A stretch of DNA of 64,000 bases from NCBI GenBank assembly GCA_003167555.1, contig PMSN01000011.1, positions 434,001 to 498,000 of the forward strand, read 5' to 3'. Origin of the DNA: Spartobacteria bacterium (lineage in GTDB: Bacteria; Verrucomicrobiota; Verrucomicrobiia; Chthoniobacterales; UBA10450). The notes under the pieces are model-generated. The model saw nothing but the letters and a program-made list of their open reading frames with translations, was not told the DNA's origin and did no database searches. This document shows, piece after piece, positions 17,215 to 25,763 of the stretch (position 1 is its first letter; every line of letters begins with the position of its first letter). Both the position numbers and the translations under genes were made by a program.

Positions 17215-18366
17215 CTAGAGAACTCGGAGTCGAAGATGGAGAATGAACGTGCCTTCGCTCGCCGGAAGATTAACGGCTGGTAAATACAATTGAGGATCGA
17301 GACCGGTCACGCGCAAGCGCAGCAGTTTCGGATCGGGCAACAGCTCGACGTCTCCGGCGATCCTGATCATCTCAAATCCGGTGTCGTCCTCCGCGGTGAA
17401 ACAAATCGTGTCTTCCTTCGTTAGGCGAATCGATGCGATTTCGATCGTGGTGAGGGCGCTGACGAAATCGATTCGCAGAGGCGCGGCGAAAGCGTCATTC
17501 GGCAACTCGATTCGCACATCTTTCCATCCCTCATGTCCAACTCGCGCATAGACCGAATCTTCTTCGCGATGCGAGCCATCGCGCGTGTGGAAAACCTGGA
17601 TGATGGTTTGCTGCGCGAAAGGCGTCTGCCGGATCGTTCCATCGCGCCAATGCCCGGCGATCTTCTTCTGCATTTCCTCCGCACGATCGCTGTAGTATCG
17701 CGCGAGCGCCTCGTTCCGCTCGTTAGGCGGAGAGAGAAGTTGTTCGAGAAATCCCGGCAGTTTCGAGACCGGCGGTTTTTCCCAGACGCCGAGACCGGGT
17801 CCGTCGTGAAATGTCCACGACCGGCCGCGTTCGTGCAGTTCCGCCCAGATTTTCCAAACGCCAAACTCCTTCGCGCGCACATCGACATCGTGCAAGAGCA
17901 GAAGGCCACCCGGCCGGATCTTGGACAGCCACGCTTCCAGATCATGACGCACGGCGGCCTCGGTATGAAGACCGTCGAGATGGAAAACATCGATGGTCTC
18001 CGGGAGAAAAGAACCGAGCGCTTCATCGAAGCTGGATCGAATGAGCGTGGAGAAGCCCTCGTAATTCTCTCGATTGTGCGCGGAGACTTGTTCAAACGTC
18101 GTCTCATCGTAGCCACCCGCATGCTGATCGCCGCGCCACGTATCGATGCCGAAACAACGCGCGCCCGTTTTGTTTTCCAGCGCCGACTGGCAGAAGGCGA
18201 AGTAGCTTTCGCCGCGATCGACCCCCAGCTCCACGAGCAGCCGCGGCCGCAGCGCCGCCACTAAGTCGTAAGCGAAATGCAAATGGCCGACCCACGCGCC
18301 CACTCCGTAAATGCGCGGCTCGAAGCGGCGTGAGGGCAAATCTGCGTGGATAATTTCCGTTCCCAT
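17215..18366 (-). CDS. Class I SAM-dependent methyltransferase with C-terminal beta domain
   Basis: 383 residues from ATG 18366 (MGTEIIHADLPS). Residues of about 30-230 are a Methyltransf_24-type Rossmann domain: LLVELGVDRGESYFAFCQ (motif I), CFGIDTWRGDQH, ETIDVFHLDGLHTEAAVRHDLEAWL and GGLLLLHDVDV. A linker with YYSDRAEEMQKKIAG leads to a beta-rich C-terminus (IIQVFHTRDG, WKDVRIELP, LRIDFVSALTTIEIASIRL). It sits at the edge of the glycosyltransferase locus, and its domain is paralogous to the N-terminus of the giant transferase at 18750. Probably it methylates a surface sugar. The frame has an earlier ATG at 18429. Confidence 0.8.
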   Translation of the reverse strand: MGTEIIHADLPSRRFEPRIYGVGAWVGHLHFAYDLVAALRPRLLVELGVDRGESYFAFCQSALENKTGARCFGIDTWRGDQHAGGYDETTFEQVSAHNRENYEGFSTLIRSSFDEALGSFLPETIDVFHLDGLHTEAAVRHDLEAWLSKIRPGGLLLLHDVDVRAKEFGVWKIWAELHERGRSWTFHDGPGLGVWEKPPVSKLPGFLEQLLSPPNERNEALARYYSDRAEEMQKKIAGHWRDGTIRQTPFAQQTIIQVFHTRDGSHREEDSVYARVGHEGWKDVRIELPNDAFAAPLRIDFVSALTTIEIASIRLTKEDTICFTAEDDTGFEMIRIAGDVELLPDPKLLRLRVTGLDPQLYLPAVNLPASEGTFILHLRLRVL

Positions 18367-18439
18367 GCGAGCGGGCAGGATAGCGCGTCGCGGCAACGAT
18401 GTCAGCGCGCAAGCGATAACGGCGCGCACCGGGAAATCG

Positions 18440-18613
18440 CTAAAACCGCGCGCCCGTGATCAGCCCGCGCGGGCCAGAACCAGACCAAGGTTGAGGAGAA
18501 GTTGAAGGCCGACAAAGCCAACGCAGACCGATCGCGTGCAGGAGAGCGATGCCATTCGCCAGGATCGACACAACCACCCAGATCAAGAGCAAGAATCCCG
18601 CGACGAACGTCAT
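18440..18613 (-). pseudogene. Collapsed remnant of the membrane-protein gene found at 25744-27333
   Basis: The minus-strand reading begins MTFVAGFLLLIWVVVSILAN and continues GIALLH, matching the start of the 529-residue protein (MSFGAGLLLLIWVVASILAN, GIALLH). Directly after this, in a shifted frame, comes VGLQLLLNLGLVLAR, matching its last helix (VSLQLAMNISILLAR). In a further frame the end LITGARF matches LITGVRF. So the first 27 or so and the last 30 or so codons are fused, about 1.4 kb is missing, and two frameshifts cancel to leave a 57-codon open frame. The first is at the junction, the second a GC insertion. It lies between the methyltransferase and the first glycosyltransferase; the 136 bases after it hold nothing I recognise. 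Confidence 0.75.
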
Positions 18614-18749
18614 CGAAATTGATTTTCAATGACAGCCCGCGCGCCACAAGGATTTTCGCGAATCGTTAGACATCCAGGCTGGTTTGGCTCTCTATTGGAC
18701 GGACCAAACCACGCTTCCGTAAATCCATCTCCGATTCGACGCACCTTTG

Positions 18750-21700
18750 ATGTTCGAACAGCTCCCGAGCCTTCTTCGATTTCAGCCGAAATTCTATTCC
18801 GGCGGGCCGGCGCGGTTTTATTTGCCGCTGCTCTACGATCTGGTTGCCAGCAAAAAGCCGAAGTCGATCGTGGTTCTGGGCTTCGGTGATGGTGATGCTT
18901 TCTTCACCTGTTGTCAGGCGGCGCGCGAACTGGGTGTCGAATGCCGGAGCGCCGCTCTGCGCCGGGAGCATGCCGGCGAACCCGAGGCCGGCGATCTGGC
19001 GTGGCGGAAGGGGAAAGATTACGGAAAGGAATTCTACGGAGATTTTGCGCGCTTCCTCGGCGGCTCGCTGACGGACGCTGCAAAGGAATTCGCGGACGGC
19101 GCCATCGATTTTCTTTTCATCGACGACTGCGATTCAGGACGTGAACTCAGGGCGGAGCTGTCGGCTTGGAAATCGAAGCTGGCGCCACAAGGATTGGTGC
19201 TCGTTCACGGAATAGTTTTAAAACGCACGGACAGCCCCGGAGGCGCATGGCGGGAATGGGCTGCGGCGCGGCCGTCCACGGAATTGCCTGACGGGATTGG
19301 GCTCGGGATCACTTTATGTTCGAAGCGATCCGCGCCGCGGGAATTTCTCCTCAAACAGTTGTTCTCCGACAAGAAGAGTGTGGCGGAACTGGCCGGGGTC
19401 TACCGGCTGGCGGAAGCGCGGATCGAAGCGCAGGCCCGAGCCGACGCGGCTGTGCGTGCCCAGGCGGCGCTCGAAGCGCGCCAGGTCTGGCTCGATTCGC
19501 TCCTGTCGGATCGTTGGAAGGCCCAGGAGATCATGGACCATCAGGCACGCGCGATAGCCGAGCTCGAACAAAGATTCGCCGCGCTCCTGGCCGATCGCAC
19601 GAAAGCGCAGGAAATCATGGATTCCCAGTTGAACGATCTGGAAGCGTTGCGGCTGGATCGCGGTAAGGCGCAACAGATCATGGATTCGCAATTGCAGGAT
19701 CTGGAAGCACTCCGCCGCGACCGCACCGAGGCCCAATTGGTCATGGATTCGCAGGCAGAGCAGCTTCAGCATTTCGAGGCGTTGCGCCGCGACCGCGCCA
19801 AGGCGCAGCTTGTTATCGACAGCCAGCACGAGCAGCTCCAGCACTGGGTGGCTGAGTCCGAAAATCTCAAGAGCGAAATCGAGAACCTGAAAGCTCAGAT
19901 CAAGGATCAGAAGCGGATCCTGAGTTACGCGAAAAAGGCGTGCCGGAAAAAGGGCCGCTGTTTTCAGATTCCAACGGGTCCGAAACAGCGGCGTCCGTTT
20001 GGCGAGAAAATCGTGCGCGAACTGCGCCGCCTTCCTCGCAATATCGGGATCGCGCGTTCCCCGAAGCCTGCTCCGCCGCCGCCAGAGCCGGCTCCCGTTA
20101 TTGTCGTGAAACCGAAGGAGCGATACGAGGAATGGATCAGCGAGCATGAGCCGGACATGGCGGCGCTCGAAACGCAACGGCACGCCGCCGCGCAGCTCAC
20201 GGTCCAGCCGAAGATTAGTTTGCTTGTCCCTGTCCACGATACTCCCGCGAATTTTCTGGACCAGATGTTTGCCTCGGTCGCCGCGCAAACGTACGACAAT
20301 TGGGAGATTTGCGTGGTCGATGGTGGATCCGACCTACCCGGAACAGTGATGACGTTGCAAAAGTGGATCGCCCGCGAGCCGAGAATTCGATTTGAGCGGC
20401 TCGGGAAAAATCTCGGCGTCTCAGAAAACAGCAATCGTGCGCTCGGAGTTGCCACGGGTGATTTCATCGCCTGCGTCGATCACGACGACCTGCTTGCGCC
20501 ATTTGCTTTGTACGAGCTGGCCACGGCGATCGGCGCTTTTCCAGAGGCGGAAATTCTCTACAGCGACGAAGACCGATTGAGTTCGGATGGGAAACGGCAC
20601 GCGCCATTTTTCAAACCGGAATGGAGTCCAGAGCTTCTCTGTTCTTTTATGTACATCGGCCACCTGACGGCCTACCGGCGTTCGCTCGTCGATGAAATCG
20701 GCGGGTTCCGGAAAGAATTCGATTTGTCGCAGGATTACGATTTTGCCCTGCGCGCCACGGAGCGGACGCGAAGCATTCATCACATTCCGCACGTGCTTTA
20801 TCACTGGCGCGAACACCCGGCGTCCGGTTCGGCGGGAGGAAAACCGGACGCGCGTAAAACCAATCTCGCGGCGCTGGGCGACGCGATGGGCCGCCGAAAT
20901 CTGCCGGCGGACATCATCGAATACCCCACGGCGAATCGAGCCCGCTTGAAGATTGCATCGTGGCCGCGCGTCTCGGTGATCGTGCCGACCGATTCGCCCA
21001 CCCGCGCGCAAATTTGCCTCCGCGACCTGTCGTCTGCCACAAAATATCCGGACCTGGAAATCGTGGTGGTGACAAACAGCAGGCTGGCCGAGTCGCTCAA
21101 AATTCTGGAACCGCCGGGCGCCACGGTGCGTCTGGTTGCCTACGACAAGCCGTTCAATTTTTCCGAGAAATGCAATCTCGGCGCCGAAGCGGCCACGGGG
21201 GAACGCTTGATTTTTTTCAATGACGACGTCGAGACGGCGCAGCCGGATTGGATTCAAAATCTCATCGAGCCGCTGGAGAACCCGGAAGTGGGCGCGGTCT
21301 CGCCGAAGTTGCTTTATGAGGCGGGAAAAATCCAACACGCGGGTCTGGTGATGGGCGTGCGTGGGCTCGCCGGCACCGCCTTCCATCAACGCGCGGCGGA
21401 TTCGACGGAGTATTTCAATCTGGCGCAGTCGTTGCGCGATGTGGCCGCGCTTTCCGCCGCCTGCCTCGCCATGCGGCGCGACGATTTTTTCCGCCTCGGT
21501 AAATTCGACGCGGTCAACACCCCGATCGCGCATTCCGACATCGATCTCTGTTTCAAAATTCGCGCGGCCGGGCTCCGTTGCGTTTACACGCCCTATGCGA
21601 CCTTGAGTCACGCCGGGCATGCTTCGATCGCCCTCGAGGAGAAGAAGGAAGCGCGGCGCGGCCGGAACAAGGCGTCGATCTATCTGCTGAAGCGTTGGGC

Positions 21701-22913
21701 GCGCTACGCGACGCACGATCCCTATTTCCCGGACAACATGCGGGACTGGCTTTATTCGGATTCGCCCACGCCGATTCGAATGGTGGCGCGCGACCGGCCG
21801 GAGTCCGTCGCATTGTTGCGCGATCTTCTTCTTGTTTCGCACGATTTGTCCCTGTCCGGCGCGCCGATGATGCTTTTTCACGCGGCGCAATGGTGCCAGC
21901 AGAACGGCGACTTCGTCGTGGTGATGGCACCGAGAGGTGGACGGCTCACGGCTAAATTTCAGAAGGAAGGCATTCCGGTCATCATCGATCCGCTTGTCGA
22001 TACGGGGCATGAATCATTCGCCCGGTTCGCGCGCGATTTCGATTGTATCGTCGCGAATACGATCTTGAGCGGGGCGGTGGTGCACGCGATGCGGAACGAA
22101 AACGTGCCGATGGCCTGGTGGATTCATGAACCGGGCTCCGTGGGAGAGCATTTCATTCGCGAAGACGCGCGGCTCCGCGCCGCCCTGCCGCTGGCGGACG
22201 TTCTCATCGCTCCATCGGAGCGGACGGCGACGGTCTATCGGCCGTTTAGTGACCGACCGACGCGCTGCGTGCGCAACGCCATTCCCGATCTGGGATGGCG
22301 GCGGGAGGAAAATGTCGGCGCCGACGCGCGTGCGCTTCGTTTTCTTCTTTTGGCGAGTGTCGAGCCGCGCAAGGGCCAGGACGTTTTTGTGCAAGCGCTG
22401 GCGTTGCTGCCGCGCGCGTTGGAGGAGGCTGCGCAGTTTCAAATTGCCGGGCGAATTCTCGATCCGGATTTCTGGCTGAAGGTCGAGGCAGTGGCCAGGA
22501 CGCTAAAAAACTTTTCGGTGCGGGGCGCGCTCAATCACGCCGAAGCGATCGAGTTGATGAAGGAAGCGGACGTGATCATCTCGGCGTCGCGCGACGAGGC
22601 GATGCCGACCATCACGATCCTGGAAGCGATGAGTCTCGGCAAAGCGCTCATCGCCACGACCGTGGGCGGCGCGCGGGAGGTTTTGGTGGAAGGAGAGAAT
22701 GCACTGCTCGTTAGGCCGGAAGCACCCGAGGCGCTCGCCGCCGCCATCCGTCGCTTGATTGAAGATCCCGCGCTCGCTTCCGAACTGGGAGAAAAGGCGA
22801 GGGCGACCTACGAAAAGAATTTCACGATGGAGCGGTTTGGGCCGGAGTTTCACGAATTAATCGACGAGATAATGGCGGCGCGCGCTTCCGGCGCAACTCA
22901 ACGCAACTCTTGA
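18750..22913 (+). CDS. Giant glycosyltransferase: MTase-like / coiled coil / GT2 / GT2 / GT4
   Basis: 1387 residues from ATG 18750. Residues 1-200 are a methyltransferase-like Rossmann domain (IVVLGFGDGDAFFTCCQ, IDFLFIDDCDSG). About 220-400 is coiled coil with a 21-residue repeat (DRTKAQEIMDSQ). About 485-735 is a first GT2 (ISLLVPVHDTP, ACVDHDDLLAPF, ILYSDEDRLSSDGKR). About 740-975 is a second GT2 (VSVIVPTDSP, LIFFNDDVETAQPDW). About 1025-1375 is a GT4 (LVSHDLSLSGAPMM, SVEPRKGQDVF, SRDEAMPTITILEAMSLG). No signal or membrane helices are seen. It probably builds a branched or repeating surface glycan on the inner face of the membrane. A partner enzyme begins 3 bases downstream. Confidence 0.92.
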   Translation: MFEQLPSLLRFQPKFYSGGPARFYLPLLYDLVASKKPKSIVVLGFGDGDAFFTCCQAARELGVECRSAALRREHAGEPEAGDLAWRKGKDYGKEFYGDFARFLGGSLTDAAKEFADGAIDFLFIDDCDSGRELRAELSAWKSKLAPQGLVLVHGIVLKRTDSPGGAWREWAAARPSTELPDGIGLGITLCSKRSAPREFLLKQLFSDKKSVAELAGVYRLAEARIEAQARADAAVRAQAALEARQVWLDSLLSDRWKAQEIMDHQARAIAELEQRFAALLADRTKAQEIMDSQLNDLEALRLDRGKAQQIMDSQLQDLEALRRDRTEAQLVMDSQAEQLQHFEALRRDRAKAQLVIDSQHEQLQHWVAESENLKSEIENLKAQIKDQKRILSYAKKACRKKGRCFQIPTGPKQRRPFGEKIVRELRRLPRNIGIARSPKPAPPPPEPAPVIVVKPKERYEEWISEHEPDMAALETQRHAAAQLTVQPKISLLVPVHDTPANFLDQMFASVAAQTYDNWEICVVDGGSDLPGTVMTLQKWIAREPRIRFERLGKNLGVSENSNRALGVATGDFIACVDHDDLLAPFALYELATAIGAFPEAEILYSDEDRLSSDGKRHAPFFKPEWSPELLCSFMYIGHLTAYRRSLVDEIGGFRKEFDLSQDYDFALRATERTRSIHHIPHVLYHWREHPASGSAGGKPDARKTNLAALGDAMGRRNLPADIIEYPTANRARLKIASWPRVSVIVPTDSPTRAQICLRDLSSATKYPDLEIVVVTNSRLAESLKILEPPGATVRLVAYDKPFNFSEKCNLGAEAATGERLIFFNDDVETAQPDWIQNLIEPLENPEVGAVSPKLLYEAGKIQHAGLVMGVRGLAGTAFHQRAADSTEYFNLAQSLRDVAALSAACLAMRRDDFFRLGKFDAVNTPIAHSDIDLCFKIRAAGLRCVYTPYATLSHAGHASIALEEKKEARRGRNKASIYLLKRWARYATHDPYFPDNMRDWLYSDSPTPIRMVARDRPESVALLRDLLLVSHDLSLSGAPMMLFHAAQWCQQNGDFVVVMAPRGGRLTAKFQKEGIPVIIDPLVDTGHESFARFARDFDCIVANTILSGAVVHAMRNENVPMAWWIHEPGSVGEHFIREDARLRAALPLADVLIAPSERTATVYRPFSDRPTRCVRNAIPDLGWRREENVGADARALRFLLLASVEPRKGQDVFVQALALLPRALEEAAQFQIAGRILDPDFWLKVEAVARTLKNFSVRGALNHAEAIELMKEADVIISASRDEAMPTITILEAMSLGKALIATTVGGAREVLVEGENALLVRPEAPEALAAAIRRLIEDPALASELGEKARATYEKNFTMERFGPEFHELIDEIMAARASGATQRNS

Positions 22914-22916
22914 TTT

Positions 22917-25763
22917 GTGGCCAAGGCGGCAGACAGGACGAAATCGGCGGCGCGGCCGAAAGTTTTGTTTGTGTCGCATGAGACGACGCTGACCGGCGCG
23001 CCAATTCAACTGCTTCATCTTGTCCGGCGGTTGCATAAGGAAGGATGGAACCTCTTGGTCGCGGCGCCGGAGTCCGGGCCGATCTCGGATTTGCTCGCCG
23101 CTGATGGCGTGCCGCTCGTCATTCATCCCGGCCTGCTGGAAGAGGAGGGGCACGAAAAGCTGCGCGAGCTGGCGGCGCAACATGACGTCGTGGTGGCCAA
23201 CACGATCATTAGCTGGGCGGCGGTGCGGGCCGCGCACTTGGAAGGGAAGCCGGTGATTTGGTACCTGCACGAGACGCTCGTGGCAGTCCGCTTGATCCGG
23301 CAGATCCCCGAAATAGGACCGACGCTGGAGCTGGCGACGCTTCTGGTTACGCCCACCAGACAAACTGCGCGCATTTATGAAGGCATCACGCACACGCCGA
23401 TTGAAGTGGTGCCTTATGGAATTCCGACCGCGCGGTCGGCCGAGCCCAAGGACGCAAATGCGCGCATGACTTTCATCACGGCTGCAAGCATCGAGCCGCG
23501 GAAGGGCCAGGACATTCTCGTGGAAGCAATCAAGAAGCTTCCGGCGAAAATGGGAGAAGCCGCACATTTCAAAATAGTGGGGCGGTATCTTGATCGTTCC
23601 TTCGTAGAGCAAGTGAAGGCGAGCGCGGCGGGATTAAGCAACATCGAGTTCACCGGCGAACGCGACCATACGCAATCGCTCGAGCTGCTGGCGGCTGCGG
23701 ATGGGTTGATCTGTTCGTCGCGCGACGAAACGATGCCAATCACGATTTTGGAAGCGATGAGTCTCGGCAAGGTCATCATTAGCACCGATGTCGGCGGGAT
23801 CGCGGAATGGGTGCGGGATGAAATGAACGGGCTAATGGTGCCGCCGGAAAATCCGGAGGCGCTCGCGCGGGCCATCGAGCGTTGCGTCACCGACCAGGCC
23901 CTGGTCGCGCGGCTGCGCGCGGCGGCGGGCCGAACTTTCGAGCGCCATTTCACTCTGGAGAAATTCACGGCGCACTTTGGCCGCTTGCTCATGAACGCCG
24001 CGCCCAGCAAACCGGAGCGCGATTGGAGCATCGTCACCGGTTATCCGAAATGGATGGCGCGATTTGACACGGTCGATGCCGTCGCACTGCAACGTGATCT
24101 TCGCCACCTCCGGCGGCAGCCGCTGATTTCCATTCTCCTGCCCGTCTACAATCCGGATCTGGATCTGCTCAAGGCGGCGATCGAATCGATTCACCGCCAG
24201 TTTTATGAACGCTGGGAACTTTGCATCGCAGATGACGCTTCGACCGATGTCGCCATTCGGCCATTTCTCGAGGAGAAGGCGCGCGCGGACGGCCGGATCA
24301 AGCTGACGTTTCGCAAGAAGAATGGCCACATTTCCGCGTGCAGCAATTCCGCGCTGGAGCTGGCGACCGGCGAATGGTGCGCCTTGCTCGACCAGGATGA
24401 TCTCTTCGCGGAGAAAGCGCTGGCATTCGTGGCGCGAGAGATCGAGCAGCACCCGGACGCGGGTCTGATTTATTCTGACGAAGACAAGCTGGAGACCGAC
24501 GGCACCCGTTCCAATCCGTTTCTCAAGACCGATTGGAACCCGGAACTTTTTCTTGGGCAAAACTACATCAATCATCTCGGCGTTTATCGCACGAAACTTC
24601 TGCGGGCGATCGGCGGCTTCCGCGCAGGGTTCGAGGGCTCGCAGGATTACGACTTGGCTTTGCGTTGCATCGAACGGCTGGCGCCCGCGCAGATTCGGCA
24701 CATTCCTTGGATTCTTTATCATTGGCGCGCCGTGGCCGGCAGTCTCGCCGCGGTCGTCGACGCGAAGCCGTACGCGAAAGAAGCCGCGCGGCGCGCGCTC
24801 GCCGATCATTTGAAACGGCGCGGCATCGTTGGGCGGGTGGAGCCGTGTCCGGAAAGTCCCGAATCGCACCGTGTCGTTTATGAGTTGCCCGCGGCGCTGC
24901 CCACGGTCTCGATCATCATTCCGATGCGCGATCGGGTCGCCTTGCTGGAACGGTGTATCGCGAGCATTCGCAAAGAGACTGATTATACCTCGATCGAATT
25001 TGTCCTCGTAGACAACGGTTCCACCGAGCCAGCGACGATGAAATTCCTGCGCGAGATCGAGCAGAAAATCGGAGCGCGCGTTGTGCGCGAAGAAGGCGCA
25101 TTCAATTTCAGCCGTTTGATCAACCGTGGGGCGGCTGCCGCCCAAGGTGAAGTGCTCGCCTTCCTCAACAATGATATCGAAGCGAACGAGCCGGGCTGGC
25201 TGCGCGAAATGGTCAGCCATGTTGTGCGCGCGGAAGTTGGCGCCGTCGGTGCGAGACTCTGGTATCCGGATGGAACGCTCCAGCACGGGGGCGTGATTCT
25301 CGGGCTGGGTGGAGTGGCGGGCCACGCCTTTCCGCGGGTGCCGCACGGGCATCCGGGCTATTTCAATCGCGCCTGGCTGCAACAGAATTGTTCGGCCGTG
25401 ACCGGCGCGTGCCTGCTCGTGCGCCGGAAAGTTTTCGAAGAAGCCGGAGGATTCGATGAAACGAATCTCGCGATCAGTTTCAACGACGTGGATTTTTGCC
25501 TGCGGTTAAGGGCCGTCGGTCTCCTGAATGTTTGGACGCCGTACGCGAATCTGATTCACCATGAGTCCGCTTCGCGCGGCCACCAGGCTACGCGCGAGGA
25601 GCAGGCGCAGTTCGTGCGCGAAGCGACGTTCATGCAACGCAAATGGGGAATCGATCTTCTGCACGATGCCTATTACAACCCCAATTTATCTCTCAATCTT
25701 CCGGGCTTTGAGCTAGCGGTGCCGCCGCGTTTGCCGGAGTTCGCTAGAAGCGGACTCCCGTGA
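22917..25763 (+). CDS. Multi-domain glycosyltransferase: GT4 / GT2 / GT2
   Basis: 948 residues from a GTG at 22917, three bases after the previous stop, so translation is probably coupled. Residues 10-370 form a GT4 (VLFVSHETTLTGAPIQLLHL, AASIEPRKGQDILVEAI, SRDETMPITILEAMSLGK). About 400-640 is a GT2 (ISILLPVYNPDLDLLK, CALLDQDDLFAEKAL, LIYSDEDKLETDG, SQDYDLALRCIERL). About 660-900 is another GT2 (VSIIIPMRDRVALLERC, AFLNNDIEANEPGW, FNDVDFCLRLRAVG). Modules resemble those of the neighbour but in another order. Its 3' end overlaps the convergent membrane-protein gene by 20 bases. Confidence 0.92.
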   Translation: MAKAADRTKSAARPKVLFVSHETTLTGAPIQLLHLVRRLHKEGWNLLVAAPESGPISDLLAADGVPLVIHPGLLEEEGHEKLRELAAQHDVVVANTIISWAAVRAAHLEGKPVIWYLHETLVAVRLIRQIPEIGPTLELATLLVTPTRQTARIYEGITHTPIEVVPYGIPTARSAEPKDANARMTFITAASIEPRKGQDILVEAIKKLPAKMGEAAHFKIVGRYLDRSFVEQVKASAAGLSNIEFTGERDHTQSLELLAAADGLICSSRDETMPITILEAMSLGKVIISTDVGGIAEWVRDEMNGLMVPPENPEALARAIERCVTDQALVARLRAAAGRTFERHFTLEKFTAHFGRLLMNAAPSKPERDWSIVTGYPKWMARFDTVDAVALQRDLRHLRRQPLISILLPVYNPDLDLLKAAIESIHRQFYERWELCIADDASTDVAIRPFLEEKARADGRIKLTFRKKNGHISACSNSALELATGEWCALLDQDDLFAEKALAFVAREIEQHPDAGLIYSDEDKLETDGTRSNPFLKTDWNPELFLGQNYINHLGVYRTKLLRAIGGFRAGFEGSQDYDLALRCIERLAPAQIRHIPWILYHWRAVAGSLAAVVDAKPYAKEAARRALADHLKRRGIVGRVEPCPESPESHRVVYELPAALPTVSIIIPMRDRVALLERCIASIRKETDYTSIEFVLVDNGSTEPATMKFLREIEQKIGARVVREEGAFNFSRLINRGAAAAQGEVLAFLNNDIEANEPGWLREMVSHVVRAEVGAVGARLWYPDGTLQHGGVILGLGGVAGHAFPRVPHGHPGYFNRAWLQQNCSAVTGACLLVRRKVFEEAGGFDETNLAISFNDVDFCLRLRAVGLLNVWTPYANLIHHESASRGHQATREEQAQFVREATFMQRKWGIDLLHDAYYNPNLSLNLPGFELAVPPRLPEFARSGLP

